Shown: positions 45,849 through 55,278, counted from the first letter of the stretch. The stretch is 64,000 nucleotides of DNA from Clostridium sp. CF012 (GCF_018861755.1 NZ_JAHLEF010000007.1:124001-188000); one strand, 5' to 3'. A program made the numbers and translations. The notes: generated from the letters alone by a model not told the origin.

Positions 45849-46334
45849 ATGAAGATGTTTAAAAATATACAAAAGAAAGTTTTAATTTTAAGTTTAGTCA
45901 CTATTACTTTTGGGATATTTCAAGGGTGTGCATTCATTCAAACTAAAAGTCCTGAAATACCTGAAATTATAGCTAACGTTCAAAAGGTTACAGATTTATC
46001 ACCAATGGAAAAAGGTAATAAAACAAAGCTCAGAAAGCTTTATTCTACAAGCACTAAAGGTCTTGAGGATTTTGCGCTATTTGCTCCAAGGACCAATATG
46101 GAAGCAAATCAAATTCTCATATTAAAGGTTAAAAGTCAAGACGATATGGATGACTTATTAGAAAACTTCGAAAAAATAATTGAGAGACAATCCAACAGCT
46201 TTAAAGATTATAGTCCAGACCAGTATGATCTTTTGGAAAATCACAATTTAGAAGTAAAAGGAAATTATCTCATTTTAATTGTATCTAAAGATGTAGACAA
46301 GATAACAAAGGCTGTTAATGACAGCTTCAAATAA
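45849..46334 (+). CDS. DUF4358 lipoprotein
   Basis: 161 residues with a lipoprotein signal: membrane stretch VLILSLVTITFGIFQGC, lipobox FQGC at about 24-27. The mature part (LRKLYSTSTKGLEDFALFAPRTNMEANQILILKVKSQDDMDDLL... ILIVSKDVDKITKAVNDSF) fits DUF4358, a family of unknown function often found beside MBOAT and DHHW genes in Firmicutes. It lies 24 bases after the SGNH gene and 29 before the MBOAT gene, in one transcription unit. Confidence 0.82.
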   Translation: MKMFKNIQKKVLILSLVTITFGIFQGCAFIQTKSPEIPEIIANVQKVTDLSPMEKGNKTKLRKLYSTSTKGLEDFALFAPRTNMEANQILILKVKSQDDMDDLLENFEKIIERQSNSFKDYSPDQYDLLENHNLEVKGNYLILIVSKDVDKITKAVNDSFK

Positions 46335-46363
46335 AAAGGCAACTTGAGGTGGAGTGACTGAAA

Positions 46364-47770
46364 TTGGTTTTTAGTAGTTTAATATTTATTTTTGTATTCT
46401 TGCCCTTAACTCTAACTATATATTATATTTCCCCAATGAAAATAAGAAATTTTACCCTTTTAGTGGTAAGCCTTATATTTTATGGCTGGGGAGAACCCGT
46501 ATACATAGGTCTTATGATTTTTTCTATAATATTTGATTATATAAGCACTTTGCTTATACATAAATATAGAAAACAAAAAAAACTTTCAAAGGTAATATTT
46601 ATAAATACACTGGTAGTTAATTTAGGAATATTGGCTTTTTTCAAATATTTTGGATTTTTGGTAGATAATATGAATATACTATTCGGTTTAAATATATCTA
46701 TTGAAAAACTTCCACTACCTGTGGGGATATCCTTCTATACCTTCCAAATTATTTCCTATGTGGTGGATGTGTATCTAAACAAAGTAAAGGTTCAAAAAAA
46801 CATAATAGATTTTGGGGCATATGTAACTATGTTCCCACAGCTAGTTGCAGGTCCCATAGTACAATACAACGATATCTTCATCCAATTAAAAAATAGAAAA
46901 GAAAATATCGAGCAATTTTCAGAAGGTGTAGATAGATTTATAATAGGCCTTGGAAAAAAGGTATTAATCGCTAACAATATAGCAATAGTTTGGACAAGCG
47001 TAAAGGCTACTGAACTTTCAAACATATCTGTTATTTCCGCTTGGATTGGAATAATAGCCTTTACTCTTCAAATATATTTTGATTTTAGTGGATATTCTGA
47101 TATGGCAATAGGACTTGGGAAAATGCTAGGATTTGAATTTATTGAAAACTTTAACTATCCTTACATATCTAAAAGTGTAACTGAATTTTGGAGAAGATGG
47201 CATATATCCTTAGGGAGTTGGTTTAGAGAATATCTTTATATTCCTTTAGGTGGTAACAGAGTTTCTTCAAGAAAACAATTCAGAAACTTGTTTGTAGTCT
47301 GGTTTGCAACAGGCTTATGGCACGGTGCTAGCTGGAATTTTATATTCTGGGGGTTATATTTCGGCTTTTTCATATTTATAGAAAAGACGCTTTTAGGAAA
47401 GTTTTTAGAAAGACTTCCTAAGTGTATTTCAAATTTATATACTATGATAATTGTTTTAGTTGGTTGGGTAATTTTCGATAATAATAAGTTAATCGATGCG
47501 ATAAATTATATAAAAATAATGTTTGGCCTTAGTGGAAATGCTTTTACTGATAGTGCCGCTGTATATTATTTTTATACAAACACAATCTTATTTGTAATAG
47601 CAATCTTTTGTGCAACACCAGTTGTTTACAATTTTCATAAAAAACTTAAAAATCGTTTTAATGCAAGAGGCGCTATAGTTATGGCTTTAAGTCATATTTT
47701 TATACTGTTTCTATCTACTGCATACCTTGTAAATCAGAGCTTTAATCCCTTCTTATACTTTAGATTTTAG
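46364..47770 (+). CDS. MBOAT-family O-acyltransferase (AlgI/DltB-like)
   Basis: 468 residues, about ten to twelve membrane segments. TTG start after GGTGGAG. FFKYFGF, PVGISFYTFQIISYVVDVY, MFPQLVAGPIVQY, FDFSGYSDMAIGLGKMLGFE, SVTEFWRRWHISLGSWFREYLYIPLGGNR and the catalytic histidine in FATGLWHGASWNFIFWGLYFG are hallmarks of AlgI-type MBOATs. It passes acyl (usually acetyl) groups across the membrane to an exported polymer. The DHHW protein downstream is the expected partner. Confidence 0.94.
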   Translation: MVFSSLIFIFVFLPLTLTIYYISPMKIRNFTLLVVSLIFYGWGEPVYIGLMIFSIIFDYISTLLIHKYRKQKKLSKVIFINTLVVNLGILAFFKYFGFLVDNMNILFGLNISIEKLPLPVGISFYTFQIISYVVDVYLNKVKVQKNIIDFGAYVTMFPQLVAGPIVQYNDIFIQLKNRKENIEQFSEGVDRFIIGLGKKVLIANNIAIVWTSVKATELSNISVISAWIGIIAFTLQIYFDFSGYSDMAIGLGKMLGFEFIENFNYPYISKSVTEFWRRWHISLGSWFREYLYIPLGGNRVSSRKQFRNLFVVWFATGLWHGASWNFIFWGLYFGFFIFIEKTLLGKFLERLPKCISNLYTMIIVLVGWVIFDNNKLIDAINYIKIMFGLSGNAFTDSAAVYYFYTNTILFVIAIFCATPVVYNFHKKLKNRFNARGAIVMALSHIFILFLSTAYLVNQSFNPFLYFRF

Positions 47771-47789
47771 AAAAAAGGTGATAATAAAA

Positions 47790-48953
47790 ATGGAATATAA
47801 CAATAGAAGACGAAAATACAATAATATATATATAAAATCCCTAACACTAATATTTTTATTGTTTATATTTAGTGTAATGATATTAAATATTATAGTTCCC
47901 GACAAAGGGTTTTCCGAGCAGGAGAATAGAAAGCTTAAAAGCAAGCCAAAATTTTCGGTAGATAATTTGTTGTATAACAAATTTACTTCAAAATATGAAA
48001 AGTATATGGCTGATCAATTTATACTGAGAAACTTTTGGATAAATGTAAAATCAAGTGCCGAAATAATTAGTGGAAAAAAAGAAAATAACGAAGTATATTT
48101 AGGCGATGATAAATACCTAATAGCTAAGTTCAAAAGGCCTGACAAAGACAATCTAGAGGAAAAATTAAAAGCAATAAACACTTTTAGTAGTGGAAATAAG
48201 GAATTATCTAAATATATTATGTTAGTTCCAAACAAAATAAAAGTTCTACAAGATAAATTGCCTGAATTTGCTCCAGTAGATAATCAACTTGAGTATATAA
48301 ATAAATTTTATTCTGGATTAGATAAATCTATAAAAACAATAAATGTGTTTGATACTTTAAATAAAAATAAAGATAAATACATTTATTATAAAACTGACCA
48401 CCATTGGACCTCAGAAGGTGCATATTATGCTTACTTGGAATTTTGCAAGAGTTCAGGAATAACACCCAAAGAGGCTAGTTCATATAATATTAAAAAGGTT
48501 AACAATGAATTCTACGGAACACTTTACTCAAGAGCTGGAGTTAAAAATATTGATAGCGATGCAATTAATGTATATTTGCCTAAAAATCCCGAAGATGTAT
48601 TAATCAATTACCTGGAAGAGAAAAAAAAGTCAGCCAGTTTATATAATTCCAGCAGTTTAAATACTAAAGATAAATACTCTACATTTTTAGGCGGGAATCA
48701 TCCTATTATAAAAATAAGCACTATGAGCAATAGTGCTAAAAAGCTTTTAGTTATTAAGGATTCATATGCTAACTGCTTTATACCATTTTTGACTTCTAAT
48801 TTTAGGGATATCGTAGTTGTGGATTTAAGATATTACTCAGATGATGTAAATACACTAATTAAAGACTATAATATCACAGATGTTTTAATGCTTTATAATA
48901 CAAATACATTTTTCGAGGATGAATCCATACTTAATATTAGTGACTATGAATAA
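47790..48953 (+). CDS. DHHW-family protein (AlgJ/AlgX-like), putative surface O-acetyltransferase
   Basis: 387 residues from ATG 47790, eight bases after AGGTGA; GTG at 47778 overlaps the ribosome site. N-terminal membrane anchor (about 19-36 of the longer frame), then an extracellular SGNH-like domain with KTDHHWTSEGAYYAY (DHHW) and KLLVIKDSYANCFIPFL (the serine motif). AlgJ/AlgX transfer acetyl groups delivered by AlgI to alginate. Here the polymer is unknown. Last gene of the module, followed by a strong terminator. Confidence 0.87.
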   Translation: MEYNNRRRKYNNIYIKSLTLIFLLFIFSVMILNIIVPDKGFSEQENRKLKSKPKFSVDNLLYNKFTSKYEKYMADQFILRNFWINVKSSAEIISGKKENNEVYLGDDKYLIAKFKRPDKDNLEEKLKAINTFSSGNKELSKYIMLVPNKIKVLQDKLPEFAPVDNQLEYINKFYSGLDKSIKTINVFDTLNKNKDKYIYYKTDHHWTSEGAYYAYLEFCKSSGITPKEASSYNIKKVNNEFYGTLYSRAGVKNIDSDAINVYLPKNPEDVLINYLEEKKKSASLYNSSSLNTKDKYSTFLGGNHPIIKISTMSNSAKKLLVIKDSYANCFIPFLTSNFRDIVVVDLRYYSDDVNTLIKDYNITDVLMLYNTNTFFEDESILNISDYE

Positions 48954-48972
48954 ACTTTGAAAAAAATCATGA

Positions 48973-49011
48973 AACTCCAAACACCTAGTTTACTCCTAAG
49001 TGTTTGGAGTT
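48973..49011. terminator. bidirectional terminator between the acylation module and gadB
   Basis: A 16-base inverted repeat (48973-48988 with 48996-49011, one mismatch) with TATTATTTTA following on the plus strand; convergent genes end on both sides. Confidence 0.85.
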
Positions 49012-49040
49012 ATTATTTTACTACCTCTACTTGCTATTAA

Positions 49041-50423
49041 TTAATGATGAAAACTGATTTTTTTGCAACAATTTATGGTTGAATTATTCTTTAAATACTC
49101 CAGTTCCTTTTTTAAATCACGAAGGAGCAAAAATATCATATCACGACTAACCCCGTGACGAATCAATATACGTTGCACGGTCAAATTATCTCGATTGCTT
49201 GGGAGTGGATATGATGCAATTTGCCAACCATGCATTCTTAAGCGATCAGAAAGATCATAAAGTGAAAATCCAGCTTCCCCTTCATCCTTTAGAGCATAGC
49301 AAACTGCAGGTATTGCATCATGACCATCATATAATATATCAAATAGTTCTATTTTCCCAAGCTCCTCGCCTAAATACTGGGCAGTGTCGGCACAGGCATT
49401 CTGAATTGCAGTGTAGCCCTCATGACCCAATTGTAAAAACTTGTAATATTGGGCAATGATTTGACCAGCTGGCCGGGAGAAATTTAGTGCAAAGGTTGGC
49501 ATTTGTCCTCCTAAGTAATCAACATTAAAGATTAATTCCTCAGGCAAGTCATCCAACGCTCTCCAAATAATCCACCCAACACCAAGTGGTGCCATGCCAA
49601 ATTTATGACCTGAGGCATTAATAGATTTAACCCTAGGAATACAAAAATCCCATTTAATTTTTTTTTGTATAAATGGTGCAATGAATGCTCCACTAGCTCC
49701 ATCTACGTGAATAGGGATATTATAGCCGGTTTCTTTCTCAATTTTATCTAGGGCTTTAGCAATCTCCTCCACTGGTTCATAAATGCAGGTAAATGTGCTT
49801 CCCAAAGTTGCTACTACTCCGATTGTATTCTCATCACAATAATCCACTAATTGATTTGGCTTCAGACCTAGCTCATCTGGAATTAGAGGGATTTCTCTAA
49901 TCTCAACATCAAAATATCGTGCAAATTTATGCCAACATATTTGTACAGGTCCACATACAATGTTAGGGTTATTGGTAGATTTGCCCTCAGCCTCACGCCT
50001 CATTCTCCACTTCCATTTAAGTGCCAGCCCACCAAGCATCGCAGCTTCACTAGATCCAATTGTTGAACACCCAATGGTGTCCAATTTCCCAGGTGCATGC
50101 CAAAGATTTGCCAATATATTCACACATCGATGTTCAATTTCAGCAGTCTGCGGGTACTCATCCTTATCTATCATATTTTTATTAATTGACAAATCCATAA
50201 GATTGCGAACTTCATCCTCAATATATGTAGTACAAAAGGTTGCTAGATTTTGACGAGCGTTTCCATCCATAAATAGCTCATCGTGAATCAATTGCCTGAT
50301 CACTGTGGGGTCCGAAATTTTATCAGGTAATTCGTCTTTCGGAAGCTGATTCTGGGCTATTGCATTAGTATAAAGATTTTTAACCCCATCAGCATCTCTG
50401 TTTTTATTATTAAACAATGCCAT
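49041..50423 (-). CDS. gadB: glutamate decarboxylase
   Basis: 460 residues from ATG 50423 (AGAGGCG upstream; an ATG 24 bases earlier lacks a ribosome site). PLP enzyme converting glutamate to GABA and CO2, consuming a proton. GCSTIGSSEAAMLGGLALKW, PIHVDGASGAFIAPF and the PLP lysine in SINASGHKFGMAPLG (K274) are intact. The tail ends KISFHH; E. coli GadB ends in a similar SF-x-H segment whose histidine shuts the active site at neutral pH, so acid-dependent activity is plausible. No GadC antiporter is nearby; an ABC-class ATPase gene lies 37 bases upstream. Confidence 0.95.
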   Translation of the reverse strand: MALFNNKNRDADGVKNLYTNAIAQNQLPKDELPDKISDPTVIRQLIHDELFMDGNARQNLATFCTTYIEDEVRNLMDLSINKNMIDKDEYPQTAEIEHRCVNILANLWHAPGKLDTIGCSTIGSSEAAMLGGLALKWKWRMRREAEGKSTNNPNIVCGPVQICWHKFARYFDVEIREIPLIPDELGLKPNQLVDYCDENTIGVVATLGSTFTCIYEPVEEIAKALDKIEKETGYNIPIHVDGASGAFIAPFIQKKIKWDFCIPRVKSINASGHKFGMAPLGVGWIIWRALDDLPEELIFNVDYLGGQMPTFALNFSRPAGQIIAQYYKFLQLGHEGYTAIQNACADTAQYLGEELGKIELFDILYDGHDAIPAVCYALKDEGEAGFSLYDLSDRLRMHGWQIASYPLPSNRDNLTVQRILIRHGVSRDMIFLLLRDLKKELEYLKNNSTINCCKKISFHH

Positions 50424-50460
50424 ATTTTTTTCGCCTCTCTTATTCATAATATTTAAATGA

Positions 50461-52161
50461 TTATATTTTTAGATTTCTATATCTATTATAGGCTGCCATT
50501 ATTTCTTGTTTCCTAGGCATGGCTAGACTTCCACTTCCACCTTTTAATCTATCTATAGATAATAACCCATTTTTCTCTATATGACTAATTATATTATCCA
50601 CCATACTTTCAAAGCCTAATCCCTTATTCATAATATTCTCCTCTGACCATATCATAATTGAAGCTATAGAATTTAATTGCTCAGTGTCAACTATTTGTTC
50701 CACACCCCTCAGGTTTATATCCTCTCTATTTATACTTATTGAGTCTAAACCTAATGTTTTGATTTTGACGCCTTTTTCTTCTACTTTAATAGTTCCAGCT
50801 TTAACTCGTCTGTTAAATAAAATATCTACTTTTAAATTTCTATCATTGATTCTTTTTATAATACGACCGCTACTTATATTTTTAGCTTTTTCTGTTACAT
50901 CCACCGCCTCATAATTATCCATTTGTATTACACAATCTGCAATGTCAAAGTAATCTCCTGAGCTTCCCACTACTATTATTGTAGAAATATCCTTTTGATT
51001 ATATAGTGGTCTAACTATTTCTATAAATGGGGTTATTGGCTCCTTCTCTCTGCAAACTAGCTTTTGCATTAAGTCATCACACGTCATAAAATTAGTAGCT
51101 GAGGTATCCTCATCAATTAAAAATATCTTAGTACCAGCTTCTATTCCCTCTATAATACTCGCCGCTTGCGAGGTACTCCCACTAGCATTTTCGCTGCAGA
51201 ATTCTACAGTATCTTTCCCGTTAGGTAGGTTACTTATGAATAGTGATATATCTGTTTTAGTTACACATCTACTATCTTCTGCTCTTACTTTTAAGGCAGA
51301 TTCTTCAGTTATAACAAACTCCCTACCATCACCTTCGATATGATTATAAACTCCAAGTTCTAATGCTTTTAGCAATGTGGATTTACCGTGATATCCCCCA
51401 CCTACTATAAGAGTTATACCTTTTTTAATACCCATGCCGCAAATTGTGCCGCGGCTCTTCGTATCAAACTCTACTTCTAATTCCTTTGGTGAAACAAATG
51501 CAATACCTCCTCTTAATGCTTTTGTAGATATCCCACTTTCCCTAGGTAACACTGCTCCATTTGCTACAAATGAAACTAGTCCTCTATTACTTAACTCGCT
51601 TCTTATATATTCTTGATCTTCTATAAGCTTAACTCTATTTATTAAATTTTCACTATTAATATTTCTATATATTAAAGTTTTTTCGACTATGTTTGGTATT
51701 ACATTATATAAAATTTTCTGGAGCTCTCTTGATAAAACACTTCTACCTCTTGCTGGAAACCCAACGTAAAACCTTGCTTCTATTTTATCCTCATCTATAA
51801 TTATTGAAGTTCTATTTAATATCTCCTGTGGACATTTGCTTATAGCAATTAATCCGCTCTTTCCAGATCCAAGAACTCTTTCCGAGGATCTATTTATATT
51901 AGAATAAAACTCTCTTGTTAGGTAATCTGCTACTGCAATATTTTTGTTTTTATTATCAAAAATTCCCTTTGGGAACATGGCAATATTTTGATTTACTATC
52001 ACTCTAATTCTTGATGGGGAAGCAAATGGATCACCTTGAACATGATCTATGCTAAGTATATAATTCCCAAAATCATATTCCCCTTCTAACTCCTTATACA
52101 ACCTATAGCTTTTTCCATCAATTCTTTCTAACTCTTTTTTTAGCACTTCCGAATTCTTCAT
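50461..52161 (-). CDS. predicted ATPase of the ABC class (ABC_ATPase family, non-transporter)
   Basis: 566 residues, soluble. P-loop LIVGGGYHGKSTLLKALELGVYNHIEGDGRE near residue 250, SGSTSQAASIIEGIEAGTKIFLIDEDTSATNFM (Walker B, DED), then SGDYFDIADCVIQMDNYEA. This is the standalone ABC-class ATPase family with no membrane domain, of unknown role. It ends 37 bases before gadB on the same strand with no terminator seen, so co-transcription is likely. Confidence 0.88.
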   Translation of the reverse strand: MKNSEVLKKELERIDGKSYRLYKELEGEYDFGNYILSIDHVQGDPFASPSRIRVIVNQNIAMFPKGIFDNKNKNIAVADYLTREFYSNINRSSERVLGSGKSGLIAISKCPQEILNRTSIIIDEDKIEARFYVGFPARGRSVLSRELQKILYNVIPNIVEKTLIYRNINSENLINRVKLIEDQEYIRSELSNRGLVSFVANGAVLPRESGISTKALRGGIAFVSPKELEVEFDTKSRGTICGMGIKKGITLIVGGGYHGKSTLLKALELGVYNHIEGDGREFVITEESALKVRAEDSRCVTKTDISLFISNLPNGKDTVEFCSENASGSTSQAASIIEGIEAGTKIFLIDEDTSATNFMTCDDLMQKLVCREKEPITPFIEIVRPLYNQKDISTIIVVGSSGDYFDIADCVIQMDNYEAVDVTEKAKNISSGRIIKRINDRNLKVDILFNRRVKAGTIKVEEKGVKIKTLGLDSISINREDINLRGVEQIVDTEQLNSIASIMIWSEENIMNKGLGFESMVDNIISHIEKNGLLSIDRLKGGSGSLAMPRKQEIMAAYNRYRNLKI

Positions 52162-52324
52162 ATAACTCTCCTCATATGTCTGTATAAAATTCCGCTTTTC
52201 TATGATATAAAAAACTACTAAAGTTTTTTAGTAACTTGTAGTAATTATACCCATCTTTAATTAATCTATCAATATGCATCTAGAATTTGAAAACCTATTA
52301 TTTTTTCTAAAATATCAATTTTTC

Positions 52325-52365
52325 TTTTCAAATACAAAAAAGCTAGTGATATGAATAATCACAAG
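52325..52365 (-). terminator. hairpin downstream of the 30-aa peptide gene
   Basis: On the minus strand AAAAGGCTTGTGA pairs with TCACTAGCTTTTT with one or two mismatches, giving a stem ending in a run of Ts, 30-70 bases past the small open frame. Confidence 0.55.
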
Positions 52366-52393
52366 CCTTTTTATGAATTTATAATAATTTTAT

Positions 52394-52486
52394 CTACATA
52401 TTCATCATCGTTTTTATACAAGTTACTAATTCTTGGACCTGCATGCCACATGCATGAATACATTTAGCTAAAGTAAGTCCAAACAT
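52394..52486 (-). CDS. unannotated 30-residue cysteine-containing peptide
   Basis: ATG at 52486 follows TAGGAGGTGATGTT, an almost complete match to the anti-Shine-Dalgarno sequence at ideal spacing. The peptide starts MFGLTLAKCIHACGMQV, continues QELVTCIKTMMNM and stops at 52394. It is amphipathic with three cysteines (C9, C13, C23). A hairpin with a T-run lies downstream, so promoter-to-terminator room exists for a separate transcript between lpdA and the ABC-class ATPase. Not recognised as any family; translation is inferred from the ribosome site only. Confidence 0.5.
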   Translation of the reverse strand: MFGLTLAKCIHACGMQVQELVTCIKTMMNM

Positions 52487-52580
52487 AACATCACCTCCTA
52501 AACTATCTATGATTCTAATATAGCCTAAGGATATGTAGATATTATGAAGAAATGGAGATTATTTAAGTGATTGTCCATTA

Positions 52581-54290
52581 TTACGCAAAATGAATTGCTC
52601 CGCCTTCTAAAGACAATGCTGCTTCGTGAATTACCTCTGCTGTAGTAGGATGGGCATGTATAGTTTCAGTTATTGCTTCTGCTGTTAAATTATTCTTAAT
52701 AGCTAGAGTGAGCTCTGCAATTAAATCTGTAGCATGCAGACCCACAATGCTTGCACCAATCAATTTTTCTGTGTTTTTATCTCTTATTATTTTAATAAAG
52801 CCATTACTTTCTCCATAAGATTTCGCTTTTCCATTACCTGAAAATGGAAATTCACCTACTTCTACTTCTATTCCCTGAAGCTTTGCTGCTTTTTCTCCTA
52901 TCCCCACCATGGCTATTTCAGGATCCGTGAAAATTGCGCTAGGAACTACTGTATAATCCATATCACAAGCCTTACCCATTATATTGTTTACAGCTACTAT
53001 TCCTTGGTGAGAGGCAGCGTGAGCAAGTAACATAATGTTTGTTACATCTCCAATGGCATATATATTAGAAATATTAGTTTGCATTTTAGAATTAACCATA
53101 ATTCCCTTTTTATTTTGGTTTAATTCGATTCCTATCTTTTCTAATCCTAACCCATCTATAAATGGATTTCTTCCAACAGATAAAAGCACTTTATTTGCTG
53201 TTATATATTTATCTTTGCCGTCCTGTATAAAATGAACTATGCATTCATTATTCTCAGCTTCACAAATTTCTTCTACCTTTGCAGCAGTATATAGCTTGAT
53301 TCCTTTTTTTTCTGCACTTTTTTTATTTTCTTCACATATATCATCATCACAGCTTATAAGACATTGATCCATAAATTCCACCACTGAAACCTGAGCACCA
53401 AAGCTAGCATAAATATAGGCAAACTCCATCCCAATAACACCACCGCCTACAATTACCAGATTCTTTGGAACTTCTTTAAGACAAAGCGCCTGGCTGCTAT
53501 TAATTATATTTTTATTTTCAATACCCACAATTGGTACCACTGCTGATTTAGAACCTGTAGCAATAATAATATTTTTTGTTTTGATAGTAACTTCTTGTGT
53601 ATTACTTCTCACTATTATAGTTTCATTATCAAGGATTTCACCAGTTCCATTAATAACCTTTACCTTGTTTTTATCCATTAAATACGCAATACCTTGAACT
53701 AGCTCTGTAACAACCTTATCTTTTCTTGCTATTACTTTTTCCATGCTAATCCCAATATTTTCAGCATAGCATCCAAATTCTTCCGCACGTTTTAAGGTAT
53801 CGAAAACCTGCGCAGACCTAACTAGTGTTTTAGTAGGAATACACCCCCAATTTAAACAGGTTCCACCTAATTTTTCTTTTTCTATTAATATAACTTTTGC
53901 TCCTAATTTAGCAGCATGAATTGCAGCTACATATCCACCAGGCCCCCCCCCAACTATTGTAATGTCACATTCCATTTGAAGCTTTACTGGCTTAATCAAA
54001 TTTTGAAAATAGTTAAAGGTATTGCTATTTGTATTTGCAGTTTTAGGCGCTTGCTCCCCATTTATCTTTGCGAGTATAGTATCTGCATTAGCTGTGTCTC
54101 CTGCTTTTACATTAATGCTCTCAATAATCCCCTGAGCTTTTGAAGTAATGGTGCTTGTACCTTTTCCACTTTCCACCTCAAAGATTCCATCATTCACCAT
54201 AATGGAATCTCCCACATTTTTTAAGATTCTCATTATTTTTGTTTCTGCATTCTTATCTGTAGATTTCTCTACCTTAACATCTATAATCAT
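52581..54290 (-). CDS. lpdA: dihydrolipoyl dehydrogenase with fused N-terminal lipoyl domain
   Basis: 569 residues. Residues 1-76 are a lipoyl domain with the modifiable lysine in FEVESGKGTSTI (K43). After a linker comes a complete flavin disulfide reductase: ITIVGGGPGGYVAAIHAAKLGAKVILIE (FAD), KLGGTCLNWGCIPTKTL (redox CxxxxC), LVIVGGGVIGMEFAYIYASFGAQVSVVE (NAD), and AHPTTAEVIHEA (catalytic His/Glu). No E1, E2 or glycine-cleavage gene is nearby; the neighbours are an AhpD-like protein and a MarR regulator. RBS AAAGGAG. Confidence 0.95.
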   Translation of the reverse strand: MIIDVKVEKSTDKNAETKIMRILKNVGDSIMVNDGIFEVESGKGTSTITSKAQGIIESINVKAGDTANADTILAKINGEQAPKTANTNSNTFNYFQNLIKPVKLQMECDITIVGGGPGGYVAAIHAAKLGAKVILIEKEKLGGTCLNWGCIPTKTLVRSAQVFDTLKRAEEFGCYAENIGISMEKVIARKDKVVTELVQGIAYLMDKNKVKVINGTGEILDNETIIVRSNTQEVTIKTKNIIIATGSKSAVVPIVGIENKNIINSSQALCLKEVPKNLVIVGGGVIGMEFAYIYASFGAQVSVVEFMDQCLISCDDDICEENKKSAEKKGIKLYTAAKVEEICEAENNECIVHFIQDGKDKYITANKVLLSVGRNPFIDGLGLEKIGIELNQNKKGIMVNSKMQTNISNIYAIGDVTNIMLLAHAASHQGIVAVNNIMGKACDMDYTVVPSAIFTDPEIAMVGIGEKAAKLQGIEVEVGEFPFSGNGKAKSYGESNGFIKIIRDKNTEKLIGASIVGLHATDLIAELTLAIKNNLTAEAITETIHAHPTTAEVIHEAALSLEGGAIHFA

Positions 54291-54320
54291 TTCTTTTATC
54301 TCCTTTCCAAAATAAGAAAT

Positions 54321-54340
54321 AAGGTAGCTTGCGCCACCTT
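54321..54340 (-). terminator. weak stem-loop between the AhpD-like gene and lpdA
   Basis: Eight-bp stem AAGGTAGC/GCCACCTT (one G-U) with loop TTGC and a modest T-rich tail on the minus strand. It may give partial termination or processing, so lpdA could be expressed at a different level. Confidence 0.5.
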
Positions 54341-54372
54341 ACTAACCATGCAGCATAACTGCTTTATTTAGG

Positions 54373-54729
54373 TTATTTAGTAAAATCATTTTTGAATTCT
54401 TCAATACAATCCTTAAGTAAGGTTACACTATAAGCCATTGAAGGCCCACCACCAAAAGCAACAGAAACCATAGCTGCTTCCATTATTTCTTCTGATGTTG
54501 CACCTGCCTCAAATGCCTTATAAACATGGAATACTATGCAGTATTCACAACGATTGTATGCTCCAATACCTACACTGATTAATTCCTTTGTCTTTGTATC
54601 TAACGCACCTGGTTTATATGTTGTACCAAGTAAGTTCATAAATGCGCCTACATGTTCACCGTTAGTTTCGCCTAAAGCCTGTAATCCACCCACAAAATCA
54701 TTTAACATTTCTCTAACATTTTTAGCCAT
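54373..54729 (-). CDS. carboxymuconolactone decarboxylase / AhpD-like family protein
   Basis: 118 residues, one CMD domain. KTKELISVGIGAYNRCEYCIVFHVYKAFEAGAT carries a CxxC (C61, C64) with E49 and H68 at the spacing of the AhpD proton-relay residues, arguing for thiol-disulfide (peroxidase-type) chemistry rather than lactone decarboxylation. AhpD of Mycobacterium is reduced by a lipoyl domain and Lpd, and here an Lpd with its own lipoyl domain follows directly. RBS GGGGG. Confidence 0.85.
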   Translation of the reverse strand: MAKNVREMLNDFVGGLQALGETNGEHVGAFMNLLGTTYKPGALDTKTKELISVGIGAYNRCEYCIVFHVYKAFEAGATSEEIMEAAMVSVAFGGGPSMAYSVTLLKDCIEEFKNDFTK

Positions 54730-54813
54730 ATTATTACCCCCTTAACATACTTGTCATCCTAATTATTAGTATAGCAAGTATTTAAAATAATTGCAATAGT
54801 ATATGATAAAAAT

Positions 54814-55236
54814 TTAACTAATGTTTTCCACGAATTTTTCAAGTACTCTTTTAAATACTTGTATTTCATCTTCTGTAATTCCTAGTGAAAAAAGCTCGCT
54901 CATCTTTTGCCCTTCTGGTAAAAGCTCTTCAATTCTCTCTCTACCTTTTGGTGTAAGTTTAATATATTTAACTCTCCTATCTTCCTTTACTTGAGTTCTT
55001 ATAATTAAACCCTCTTCTTCCATTCTATCTAATAGTCTAGCTACAGTAGACTCCTTTATATCCATCTTTTCTCCTAATTCCTTTTGGCTTAAGTCTCCGT
55101 TTTTTAATAAATAATACATAGCTATCCACTGAACTCTGGTTACACCAAGTGGAATTAATCTTTCGTTAAACATATTTGCCATTTTTTTTGCTGTCTTGTT
55201 ATTTATAAAACAAACACATGATTCAATATCAAACAT
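54814..55236 (-). CDS. MarR-family regulator of the AhpD-like/lpdA operon
   Basis: 140 residues. Winged helix: LSQKELGEKMDIKESTVARLLDRMEEEGLIIRTQVKEDRRVKYIKLTPKG. Two cysteines near the N-terminus (FDIESCVCFINN) lie in the dimer helix, where OhrR-type MarR proteins keep their redox sensor, so thiol sensing is possible. First gene of the operon; its own promoter contains an 18-bp palindrome. Confidence 0.9.
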   Translation of the reverse strand: MFDIESCVCFINNKTAKKMANMFNERLIPLGVTRVQWIAMYYLLKNGDLSQKELGEKMDIKESTVARLLDRMEEEGLIIRTQVKEDRRVKYIKLTPKGRERIEELLPEGQKMSELFSLGITEDEIQVFKRVLEKFVENIS

Positions 55237-55278
55237 TTAAGCCTCCATTTTTTTATTATAATATATTTTCTCACTACC

